DNA from: Pseudomonadota bacterium
Lineage (GTDB): Bacteria > Pseudomonadota > Gammaproteobacteria > Xanthomonadales > Xanthomonadaceae
DNA length: 7,314 nt
Assembly: GCA_023392975.1 (NCBI GenBank)
Contig: JAEWNA010000076.1
Coordinates: 1-7,314 of the forward strand
Reading direction: 5' to 3'
Each line of letters opens with the position of its first letter. Position 1 is the first letter of the stretch. A program made the translations under genes and the position numbers. This document shows positions 1 through 6,333 of this stretch, in pieces. Under the pieces are notes generated by a model. The model saw only the letters and a list, made by a program, of their open reading frames with translations, ran no database searches and had not been told where the DNA came from.

Positions 1-671
1 GAGACGTACAGCGCGCGGTAGGCGCGCTTGATCGCCGCCACCCGTGCCGCGTCGAAGCCGCGGCGCTTGAGGCCTTCGCCGTTGATGCCGCGCGGCCGGC
101 CGTAGTCCTCCTGCGCCACCATCAGGAACGGCGGCACGTCGCCGTTGACCAGCGCGCCCATGCCGATGAAGGCGTGGTCGCCGATCCGGCAGAACTGGTG
201 GACGCCGGCGAACCCGCTGAGGATGACCTGGTTGCCGACCTCGACATGGCCGGCGAGCGTGGCGTTGTTTGAGAACACGCAGTCGTCGCCGACCTGGCAG
301 TCGTGGGCGACGTGGGTGTAGGCGAGGAACCAGTTGCGGTGGCCGATGCGGGTGGTCCCGCCGCCGCCGCCGGTGCCGCGATGCACGGTGACGAACTCGC
401 GGAAGACGTTGCCGTCGCCGATCGCCAGCTCGGTGCGCTCGCCGCCGTACTTCTTGTCCTGCGGATCCCCGCCGATCGCGGCATGGCCGTGGAAGCGGTT
501 GTCGCGGCCGATGCGGGTCGGTCCGACGATGCTGCAGTGCGGGCCGACGTGGGTGCCGTCGCCGATCTCGACGTCGGGCCCGATCGACGCGAACGGCGCC
601 ACGACGACGCCGTCGCCGAGCTTCGCGGACGGGTCGACGTGCGCCAGCGGGCTGATCGAGGCTGCGCTCAT
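1..671 (-). CDS. lpxA: LpxA, acyl-ACP--UDP-N-acetylglucosamine O-acyltransferase (3' end outside window)
   Basis: LpxA performs the first step of lipid A synthesis, a reversible transfer of a 3-hydroxyacyl chain from ACP to the 3-OH of UDP-GlcNAc, in the cytoplasm. The first 223 residues are visible, against 262 in E. coli, so roughly 40 C-terminal residues are missing. Hexapeptide repeats of the left-handed beta-helix run from about residue 8 (LAHVDPSAKLGDG) to 180. The core THVAHDC holds His119 and His122, equivalent to E. coli His122 and catalytic His125. NNATLAGHV is at 134-142, and VHQFC has His157 (E. coli His160). The C-terminal helical region opens with EGLKRRGF at 198-205. At the position of E. 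coli Gly173, the acyl-chain ruler, this protein has Met170. The ATG at 671 is 10 bases after the fabZ stop. In related genomes lpxB normally follows. Confidence 0.96.
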   Translation of the reverse strand, partial: MSAASISPLAHVDPSAKLGDGVVVAPFASIGPDVEIGDGTHVGPHCSIVGPTRIGRDNRFHGHAAIGGDPQDKKYGGERTELAIGDGNVFREFVTVHRGTGGGGGTTRIGHRNWFLAYTHVAHDCQVGDDCVFSNNATLAGHVEVGNQVILSGFAGVHQFCRIGDHAFIGMGALVNGDVPPFLMVAQEDYGRPRGINGEGLKRRGFDAARVAAIKRAYRALYV

Positions 672-679
672 CCCGGCCG

Positions 680-683
680 CCTC
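680..683 (-). promoter_or_regulatory. Ribosome binding site of lpxA, overlapping the fabZ stop
   Basis: GAGG on the minus strand shares its GA with the fabZ TGA stop and lies 8 bases before the lpxA ATG. Ribosomes finishing fabZ would be placed to start lpxA, which suggests coupled translation of the two enzymes. Confidence 0.55.
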
Positions 684-1161
684 AGTCCCGCGCTTCCGCG
701 CAGAGGATGTCGGCGCAGGCGGCTTCCTCGCCGTCGACCCGGGCGACGCCGGTGTACAGCGCCATGTTGCGGATGCGGCGCTTGAGCGTGACGTCGAGGT
801 CGAGGCGGTCTCCCGGCACGATCATGCGGCTGAAGCGCGCGTTGTCGATCTTCACGAGGTAGAACAGCTTGTCGTCGACCGCGGCGCCGGCCTGCTGCTG
901 GGTCAGCTGGTAGAGCACGCCGCCGGCTTGCGCCAGCGCCTCCACCACCAGCACGCCCGGCATCACCGGCCGGCTCGGGAAATGGCCCTGGAAGAACGGC
1001 TCGTTGATCGTGAGGTTCTTGAACGCGAGGATCCGCGAGCCCGGCTCGAACTCGACCACGCGGTCGATCAGCAGGAACGGATAGCGATGCGGCAGCAGCG
1101 CCCGGATCTCGTTCGCGCCCAGGGGCAGGACGGGCTTGGCGGCGGTGTCGGTCGAGGTCAT
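682..1161 (-). CDS. fabZ: FabZ, 3-hydroxyacyl-ACP dehydratase
   Basis: FabZ dehydrates (3R)-hydroxyacyl-ACP to trans-2-enoyl-ACP in fatty-acid elongation. It competes with LpxA and LpxD for the same 3-hydroxyacyl-ACP, so its place between their genes makes metabolic sense. It has 159 residues, against 151 in E. coli, with a hot-dog fold. The signature LLPHRYPFLLIDRV is at 22-35. The active-site helix region GHFPSRPVMPGVLVVEALAQ is at 59-78, with catalytic His60 and Glu74 (E. coli His54 and Glu68). The C-terminal half has the usual DNARFSRMIVPGDRL stretch. The extra length is a short N-terminal tail (MTSTDTAAKP). The ATG overlaps the lpxD stop by 4 bases, and AGGA lies 6 bases upstream of it, so coupling to lpxD is likely. 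The upstream in-frame opening to 1758 is a shadow of lpxD. Confidence 0.97.
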   Translation of the reverse strand: MTSTDTAAKPVLPLGANEIRALLPHRYPFLLIDRVVEFEPGSRILAFKNLTINEPFFQGHFPSRPVMPGVLVVEALAQAGGVLYQLTQQQAGAAVDDKLFYLVKIDNARFSRMIVPGDRLDLDVTLKRRIRNMALYTGVARVDGEEAACADILCAEARD

Positions 1162-2183
1162 CGTGGGTCCTGATTGCGCCCGCCGACCTGTCTGGCCAGG
1201 GCGTCGAGCTGTTTGAAACGGGCGGCGCTCCGGCGCCAGCTGCGGTTGTCCATCAGCGGGGTGCCGGAAGAATACTCGCCGGGCTCGCGGAGGCTGCTCG
1301 TGACCAGGCTCATCGCGGTGATCACCACGCGGTCGCAGACCTCCAGATGGCCGAGGACGCCGGCGCCGCCACCGATCAGGCAGTAGCGGCCGATCGTGGC
1401 GCTGCCGGCCACCGCGGAACAGCCGGCCATCGCCGAGTGCGCGCCGATGCGGACGTTGTGGCCGATCTGGATCTGGTTGTCGAGGCGCACGTCCTCTTCC
1501 AGCACGGTGTCGTCGAGCGCGCCGCGATCGATGGTGGTGTTGGCGCCGATCTCGCAGTCGTCGCCGACCACCACGCCGCCGAGCTGCGGCACCTTCAGCC
1601 AGCGGCCGTGTTCCATCGCCAGACCAAAGCCGTCGGCGCCGAGCACCGCGCCGGGGTGGATCAGCACGCGCCGGCCTAGGCGCACGCGGCGCACGAGCGT
1701 GACCCGCGCGACGAGCTCGCTGCCTTCGCCGACGACGCAGTCCTCGCCGATCACGCACCCGGGGCCAAGCATGGCGCCCGCCTCCACGCGCGTGCGCGGG
1801 CCGACGCTGACGAACGGGCCGATGCAGGCTTCGGGCGAGACGATCGCGGTCGGGTCGATGGCCGCGGACGGGTGGATGCCCGGCGTCGCGGCCGGGCGGT
1901 GGTCGAACAGCGCCGCGATCTTCGCGAAGGCGGCGTACGGGTCCTTCGCCACCAGCGCGGTGCCGGCGTAGTCGGCGGCGTCCTCCTCGCGCATCACCAC
2001 GGCACCGGCGCCGCTGGCGGCGAGCTGGCTGCGGTAGCGCGGGTTGGCGAGGAACGCCAGCTGCGACCCGCCGGCCCGGGCGAGGGTGGCGACGCCGTCG
2101 ATGCCGCGTGTCGCATCGCCGCGCACCGCCAGCGCGAAGCGTTCGGCCAGCGTCTCGACGGTGAAGGAGCCTGGATCGGGCAC
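1158..2183 (-). CDS. lpxD: LpxD, UDP-3-O-acyl-glucosamine N-acyltransferase
   Basis: LpxD transfers a 3-hydroxyacyl chain from ACP to the 2-amino group of UDP-3-O-acyl-glucosamine, the third step of lipid A synthesis, in the cytoplasm. From the GTG at 2183 it has 341 residues, the same as E. coli LpxD. The N-terminal uridine-binding domain covers about 1-100 and contains LAFLANPRYRS at 42-52, with Phe44 and Tyr50 aligned to E. coli Phe43 and Tyr49. A left-handed beta-helix of hexapeptide repeats follows (about 103-297), with GADGFG, TTIDRGALDDT, QIGHNV and LGHLEVC. The catalytic-base equivalent of E. coli His239 is His242, and the His276 equivalent is His279. The C-terminal helical tail (about 300-341) begins near PGEYSSGTPL. 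Leu293 replaces E. coli Met290, a residue I recall as part of the acyl pocket. Its stop overlaps the fabZ start as ATGA. The frame is open upstream into bamA, but only as a shadow. Confidence 0.95.
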   Translation of the reverse strand: MPDPGSFTVETLAERFALAVRGDATRGIDGVATLARAGGSQLAFLANPRYRSQLAASGAGAVVMREEDAADYAGTALVAKDPYAAFAKIAALFDHRPAATPGIHPSAAIDPTAIVSPEACIGPFVSVGPRTRVEAGAMLGPGCVIGEDCVVGEGSELVARVTLVRRVRLGRRVLIHPGAVLGADGFGLAMEHGRWLKVPQLGGVVVGDDCEIGANTTIDRGALDDTVLEEDVRLDNQIQIGHNVRIGAHSAMAGCSAVAGSATIGRYCLIGGGAGVLGHLEVCDRVVITAMSLVTSSLREPGEYSSGTPLMDNRSWRRSAARFKQLDALARQVGGRNQDPR

Positions 2184-2188
2184 GGCGG

Positions 2189-2193
2189 ACCTC
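2189..2193 (-). promoter_or_regulatory. Shine-Dalgarno site that decides the lpxD GTG start
   Basis: GAGGT on the minus strand lies 5 bases before the GTG at 2183. It supports this GTG over the in-frame ATGs at 2255 and 2288, which would begin upstream of the predicted -10 box and would add a Pro/Ala-rich stretch that the E. coli protein lacks. Confidence 0.7.
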
Positions 2194-2211
2194 GGCGGGA
2201 CTGGAATCGGG

Positions 2212-2217
2212 ATTATA
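2212..2217 (-). promoter_or_regulatory. Predicted -10 box of an lpxD promoter
   Basis: The minus strand reads TATAAT here, an exact match to the sigma-70 -10 consensus, in a GC-rich stretch where A/T hexamers are rare. It lies downstream of the bamA hairpin and ends 28 bases before the lpxD GTG codon, which predicts a short leader of roughly 20 bases that includes the ribosome binding site. No good -35 hexamer is present: at 16-18 base spacing the candidates are CCGAAG, CCCGAA and CCCCGA. The promoter may depend on an activator or on other contacts. A small inverted repeat (gcccg/cgggc, 2221-2234) falls in the spacer. Confidence 0.55.
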
Positions 2218-2305
2218 GGTGCCCGGCGGCGGGCTTCGGGGGCGTTCGCCGGCATCTTGGGCGATGGCTTCGCGGTCGCCGTGGGCATCCGGGCCCCCGA
2301 AACGA

Positions 2306-2335
2306 CGAGGCCCCGGCCGGGGGGCCGGGGCCTCG
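2306..2335 (-). terminator. Probable intrinsic terminator or attenuator after bamA
   Basis: A perfect 13-bp inverted repeat (2306-2318 pairing with 2323-2335) with a 4-base loop starts 21 bases downstream of the bamA stop. Read on the minus strand, the stem is almost all G:C and is followed by TCGTTTCGG. The T-run is therefore only three bases, much weaker than an E. coli-type terminator. On the plus strand no T-run follows, so the structure fits termination of bamA transcription rather than the reverse. It could instead be an RNA 3'-end stabiliser or a leaky attenuator that lets some transcripts reach lpxD. The hairpin itself is certain; its function is inferred. Confidence 0.65.
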
Positions 2336-2356
2336 CATCCGCGCGGGGCGGTGCGA

Positions 2357-4813
2357 TCAGAACGCGCCGCCGAAGGTGAACTGCAGCCGCTCCAGTTCGT
2401 CGTCCGGCTGGTTGCGGAACGGGAACGCGTAGCTGATCGAGATCGGGCCCACCGGGGCGCGCCACAGCAGCGCCACGCCCGCCGAGGCGCGCAGCTCCGA
2501 AGTGTTGTAGCTGTGCACGTCCTTGAACACGTTGCCCACGTCGACGAACGCGGAGACGCGGGCCGACGTCGTGTCCAGCAGGGTCGGGAAGAACATTTCC
2601 AGCGAGCCGACCGTCTTCAGCGAGCCGCCGATCGGCTGGCGCAGGGTGCTGTAGGCCGCGAAATCGACCGGGCCGAGGGTGTTGTCGCGGTAGCCACGGA
2701 CCGAACGCACGCCGCCGGCGTAGAAGTTCTCGAAGAACGGCAGGCCGGTGCCGACCAGCGCGCGCTCGAACGTGCTGCCCGGGGCGCAGTCCGCGTCGCT
2801 GTAGGTCGCCTTCGGGATCGGCGGCTGCTGGCCCTGCAGCGTGCAGGTGATCCGGATCGTGTCCTTGCCGTAGCTGTCGCCGTAGCCGAGCTGGAACCGG
2901 GTGTTCAGCACCAGCGCACGGTTGAGCGGCCAGTACTTGGAGAACTCGTAGTTGAGCTTGTAGTACTCGGCGGTCGAACCCGGCAGGGTGATTTCGGCCG
3001 ACGCGCGCTGGTAGGTGCCGTAGCTGGGCGCGTAGAAGTCGTTGCGGGTGTCGCGGGCCCAGCCCAGTTCCGTGCGCCAGGAGTGGAACGTGCTCTTGCC
3101 GAAGGCGTCGATGTAGTCGACCACGGACTGCGGCGACGAACCGGGATAGGCGAGGATCTGGTTGCGGTCGATGCCGAACACCACCGAGATGCTGTCGTTC
3201 TCGGTCAGCGGGACGCCGAATACCACCTGGCCGGCAGCGCTCGTCGACGAGTATTGCGCGGTGTTGAAGTCGGAGTTGTCGAACTCGCGCCACCACAGGT
3301 TGTAGCCGAGCGACATGCCCTCGTCGGTGAAATACGGGTTCAGGAACGAGAACGAATAGCGCTGCAGGTAGGCGTTGCGCTGGATCTCGGTGCTGATCTG
3401 GTTGCCGGTGCCGAGGAAGTTGTTCTGCGACAGCTGCAGCGTGGTGGTCAGGCCCGACAGCTGCGAATAGCCGAAGCCGAAGGTGAAGCTGCCCGAGGTG
3501 GTCTCCTTGACGTTGAAGACGACGTCGACCTGGTCGTTGCTGCCGGGCACCGGCACGGTCTGGGCCTCGACCGAGCCGCTCTCGAAGAAGCCCAGGCGCT
3601 GCAGGCGCACCTTCGAGCGGTCGATCGCCGCCTGCGAATACCAGGAGCCTTCGAACTGGCGCATCTCGCGGCGCAGCACCTCGTCGGTGGTGCGGGTGTT
3701 GCCCTTGAAGCGGATCTGGCGGACGGTCACGCGAGGGCCGGGCACCACCTGCAGGTTGATGCCGACGGTGCGTTTCTCGCGGTCGATGGTCGGGATCGGA
3801 TTGACCGAGGCGAATGCGTAGCCGATGTTGCCCAACGTGTTGGTGATCGCGTCGGAGGTCAGCTCCAGCAGCGCGCGCGAGAAGGTCTGGCCCTTGCGGA
3901 TGAACACGTAGCGCTGGATCTGCTCCTGCGACAGCACGGTATCGCCGGTGACCTGCACGTCGTCGACGGTGTACTGCTCGCCTTCGGTCATGCTGGCGGT
4001 GACGAACATGTCGCGCTTGTCGGGGCTGATCGCGACCTGGGTGTTGTCGACGCTGAAGTCGACGTAGCCGCGGTCGAGGTAGTACTCGTTGAGCTTCTCG
4101 AGGTCGCCGCTGAGCTTCTCGCGCGAATACTGGTCGTCGCGGCGGTACCAGCTCAGCCAGTTGCTCTCGTTGGATTCCCAGCTCTCGCGCAGGGTCTCCT
4201 CGTCGAACTTCTCGTTGCCGATGAGGTTGATGTGGCGGATCTTCGCCGCCTTGCCCTCGTTGACGTTGATGGTCACGTCGACGCGGTTGCGGTCGAGGCG
4301 GGTGATCGTCGGATTGATCTGGACGTTGTACTTGCCGCGGTTGTTGTAGGCGCGGTTGAGTTCGAGGGTGACGCGGTCCAGCGCGAGGCGGTCGTAGGTC
4401 TCGCCCTCGGCGATGCCGATCTCCTTGAGGTTCGACATCAGGTCTTCGGTCTTGATGTCCTTGTTGCCGGAGATCTTGAGGGTGTTGATCGCCGGGCGCT
4501 CGGTCACCGAGATCACCAGGATGCTGCCTTCGCGGTCGAAGCGGATGTCCTCGAAGAACCCGGTCTTGTACAGCGCGCGCATCGCCTCGCCGATGCGGGT
4601 CGAGTCGACCGTGTCGCCGCGCTCGATCGGCAGGTAGGTGAAGACGGTGCCCGCGCCGATGCGCTGGAGGCCGTCGACGCGGATGTCGGAAACGGTGAAG
4701 GCGGAAGCGGAGGCCGGGGACGCGCTTTGCGCCTGGGTCGGCGCGGCGTGGAGCGAAGCCAGGCTCGTGGCGAGGGCGAGTGCGAGCAGGCGGCGATGGG
4801 GCGTGCGCGTCAT
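2357..4813 (-). CDS. bamA: BamA, outer-membrane protein assembly factor (Omp85 family)
   Basis: BamA is the essential pore-forming subunit of the BAM complex, which folds and inserts beta-barrel proteins, including LptD, into the outer membrane. It has 818 residues, against 810 in E. coli. Residues 1 to about 28 form a Sec signal peptide (basic start, Leu/Ala core, likely cut near TQA-QS). Five POTRA domains follow, about 38-437, the first opening with FTVSDIRVDGLQR. The beta-barrel starts near SGSFTFGFGYS (440-450). The lid-lock motif VRGY is at 705-708 within FYAGGVRSVRGY, followed by NTLGP. The protein ends LQFTFGGAF, with the terminal aromatic residue typical of a beta-signal. Two cysteines, 657 and 676, lie in an insertion before VRGY, unlike E. 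coli. The ATG is preceded by a weak GGA 8 bases upstream, and the encoded signal peptide supports this start. rseP lies 131 bases upstream; skp, next in E. coli, is absent downstream. Confidence 0.97.
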   Translation of the reverse strand: MTRTPHRRLLALALATSLASLHAAPTQAQSASPASASAFTVSDIRVDGLQRIGAGTVFTYLPIERGDTVDSTRIGEAMRALYKTGFFEDIRFDREGSILVISVTERPAINTLKISGNKDIKTEDLMSNLKEIGIAEGETYDRLALDRVTLELNRAYNNRGKYNVQINPTITRLDRNRVDVTINVNEGKAAKIRHINLIGNEKFDEETLRESWESNESNWLSWYRRDDQYSREKLSGDLEKLNEYYLDRGYVDFSVDNTQVAISPDKRDMFVTASMTEGEQYTVDDVQVTGDTVLSQEQIQRYVFIRKGQTFSRALLELTSDAITNTLGNIGYAFASVNPIPTIDREKRTVGINLQVVPGPRVTVRQIRFKGNTRTTDEVLRREMRQFEGSWYSQAAIDRSKVRLQRLGFFESGSVEAQTVPVPGSNDQVDVVFNVKETTSGSFTFGFGYSQLSGLTTTLQLSQNNFLGTGNQISTEIQRNAYLQRYSFSFLNPYFTDEGMSLGYNLWWREFDNSDFNTAQYSSTSAAGQVVFGVPLTENDSISVVFGIDRNQILAYPGSSPQSVVDYIDAFGKSTFHSWRTELGWARDTRNDFYAPSYGTYQRASAEITLPGSTAEYYKLNYEFSKYWPLNRALVLNTRFQLGYGDSYGKDTIRITCTLQGQQPPIPKATYSDADCAPGSTFERALVGTGLPFFENFYAGGVRSVRGYRDNTLGPVDFAAYSTLRQPIGGSLKTVGSLEMFFPTLLDTTSARVSAFVDVGNVFKDVHSYNTSELRASAGVALLWRAPVGPISISYAFPFRNQPDDELERLQFTFGGAF

Positions 4814-4944
4814 CAGGACATCCGGTAGAGGTGCGGTGGTGCGGAAGTGGAGCGAAGGAGGAGCCGTGCGGCGGGGCGGCCGGGAACGTCAGCGGGACGG
4901 CCCGGCGCAGGCAGGCGGCGGGCGACGTACCGGGTTGGCGGGTG

Positions 4945-6333
4945 TCATCGGATCAGCCCCTGCAAGTCATTGAAAAACGCCAGGCCCATGAGCCCCAGCA
5001 GCAGGGCGAGCCCGACATATTGCCCGGCGGCCATCGCACGGTCGCTTAATGGCCCGCCCTTGATCAACTCGATAAGGTAATACAGCAGGTGCCCGCCATC
5101 CAAGACCGGGACCGGAAGCAGGTTGAGCACGCCGAGGCTCAGGCTCAGCAGCGCGAGCAGGCTGATGTACCAGGCCAGGCCGTTCTTGGCGTAGGCATTG
5201 GCCGCCCGGGCGATGCCGATCGGGCCGGAGACCGTGTCCTTCACCGCCAGCCGGCCGTCGAAGGCGCGCTGGAACATGCCGCCCAGCTCGCCGAGCTGGT
5301 ACCAGGTCTCGCGGAAGGCCGCCGGCACCGCGTCCAGCGGTCCGTAGCGCAACAGGGCGTCCTTCGGGGCCTTGGCGATGTCCTTGGGGGCGCCGATGCC
5401 GAGCAGCCAGGCCTGGCCGCCTCCGGCCTCCTTCGGTCGGGCGCCGAGGCGGGGGACGAGGGTGGCGGTCTGCCGGGCGCCGTCGCGTTCGAACTCGATC
5501 GGCCCGCCGCCCGCCTCGCCCAGCCGGGCCACCAGCGGCGGCAGTTCGTCCCAGTAGGTCAGCGGCGTGCCGCCCACGGCGAGGATCCGGTCGCCCGGGC
5601 GCAGCACGCCGTCGGCGGCGGAGCCCGGCGATACCGTTTCGACCAGCGGGACCTGCAACTGGTGGCGGGGCACGATCCCGAGGTGCTCGATCGCGTTGCC
5701 GAGGTCGTTGCCGGCCGGCATCCGGGAGAAATCCAGGGTGCGCCGCGTCTCGAGGCCGCCCGCGGTGCGGATCTCCACCGGCACCCGGCCGCGGTCGATC
5801 GCCGAGGTGAGCAGGGCCATGCTGGCCTCGGTCCAGGTCGGGGTCGCGCGGTCGCCGACCGACAGCAGGGTGTCGCCCCGCTGCAGACCTGCGGCGGCGG
5901 CGATGCCTCGGGCCTCGCCGACCACCGGCGCGTAGTCCGGGCGGCCGATCACGAACATCAGCCACAGCAGCGTCACGCACAGGACGAGGTTGGCGAACGG
6001 GCCGGCGAAGCTGATCAGCATGCGCTGGCCGACCGGCTTGTGGTCGTGCGACTGTGCGCGCTCCTCCTCGGAGACTTCGGTCTTGCGATCGACGAGGTCG
6101 TGCTCGCCGAGCATGCGCACGTAGCCGCCCAGCGGCAGCATCGCGATCGCCCATTCGGTGCCGTGGCGGTCCTTCCGCATCCACAGCGGCCGACCGAAAC
6201 CGACCGAGAAGCGCAGCACCTTCACCCCGCACCAGCGCGCGGCAAGGTAGTGGCCGAGTTCGTGGAACGTGACCAGCACGCCCAGTGCGACGATCAGCCA
6301 CCAGGCGGATTTCAGACCTTCGGCGATCATCAT
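4945..6333 (-). CDS. rseP: RseP, site-2 intramembrane zinc metalloprotease of the sigma-E pathway
   Basis: RseP cleaves the transmembrane segment of the anti-sigma factor RseA after DegS has cut it, freeing sigma-E during outer-membrane stress; it also clears signal-peptide remnants from the inner membrane. The 462 residues compare with 450 in E. coli. The zinc site HELGH is at residues 24-28 in the first membrane segment (about 10-30), and the third ligand motif, NLLPVPVLDGG, is at 404-414 with Asp412. Other likely membrane segments are about 106-129, 386-408 and 436-456. Between them lie two PDZ domains, about 135-205 and 225-295; the second has the clear carboxylate-loop region SPGSAADGVLRPGDRI. 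The start overlaps the dxr stop as ATGA; a second ATG at 6330 follows directly and cannot be excluded. A GAGG lies 7 bases upstream of the first ATG. The frame stays open upstream through dxr, but this is a shadow and not an N-terminal extension. RseA and DegS are not in this window. Confidence 0.96.
   Translation of the reverse strand: MMIAEGLKSAWWLIVALGVLVTFHELGHYLAARWCGVKVLRFSVGFGRPLWMRKDRHGTEWAIAMLPLGGYVRMLGEHDLVDRKTEVSEEERAQSHDHKPVGQRMLISFAGPFANLVLCVTLLWLMFVIGRPDYAPVVGEARGIAAAAGLQRGDTLLSVGDRATPTWTEASMALLTSAIDRGRVPVEIRTAGGLETRRTLDFSRMPAGNDLGNAIEHLGIVPRHQLQVPLVETVSPGSAADGVLRPGDRILAVGGTPLTYWDELPPLVARLGEAGGGPIEFERDGARQTATLVPRLGARPKEAGGGQAWLLGIGAPKDIAKAPKDALLRYGPLDAVPAAFRETWYQLGELGGMFQRAFDGRLAVKDTVSGPIGIARAANAYAKNGLAWYISLLALLSLSLGVLNLLPVPVLDGGHLLYYLIELIKGGPLSDRAMAAGQYVGLALLLGLMGLAFFNDLQGLIR

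Noticed and set aside
357..374. A run of repeated GCC/CCG triplets.
   Set aside because: It encodes a short glycine run (residues 101-104) in LpxA, at a place where E. coli LpxA also has a glycine-rich turn. It is ordinary coding sequence.
122..484. A 120-codon minus-strand open frame.
   Set aside because: It is a Ser/Ala/Thr-rich frame within lpxA. The true lpxA frame runs from 671 off the window edge.
1162..1758. A fabZ frame open upstream to a 358-residue protein.
   Set aside because: The extra part is an Arg-rich out-of-frame reading of lpxD. FabZ from 1161 is complete.
2221..2234. An inverted repeat gcccg-gcgg-cgggc just upstream of the TATAAT box, as a possible operator.
   Set aside because: Five-base arms of pure G/C are expected by chance at this base composition, and no known regulator site is recognisable.
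2184..3296. A long in-frame extension of lpxD to 712 residues.
   Set aside because: It reads through bamA out of frame and through the hairpin. Starting at the GTG gives 341 residues, the length of E. coli LpxD, with a good ribosome binding site.
2219..4828. An 869-codon open frame on the plus strand spanning all of bamA in antisense.
   Set aside because: It mirrors bamA codon structure in high-GC DNA. The product is low-complexity (Ala, Val, Arg, Asp and Gly rich), resembles no family I know, and bamA on the other strand is unmistakable.
4814..4944. A sigma-E promoter before bamA, and a 6-bp inverted repeat (4879-4884 with 4901-4906).
   Set aside because: No GGAACTT-like -35 with a matching -10 is found on the minus strand; a GGAACG occurs only on the plus strand, facing away from bamA. 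The inverted repeat has a 16-base loop and is unremarkable in such GC-rich DNA.
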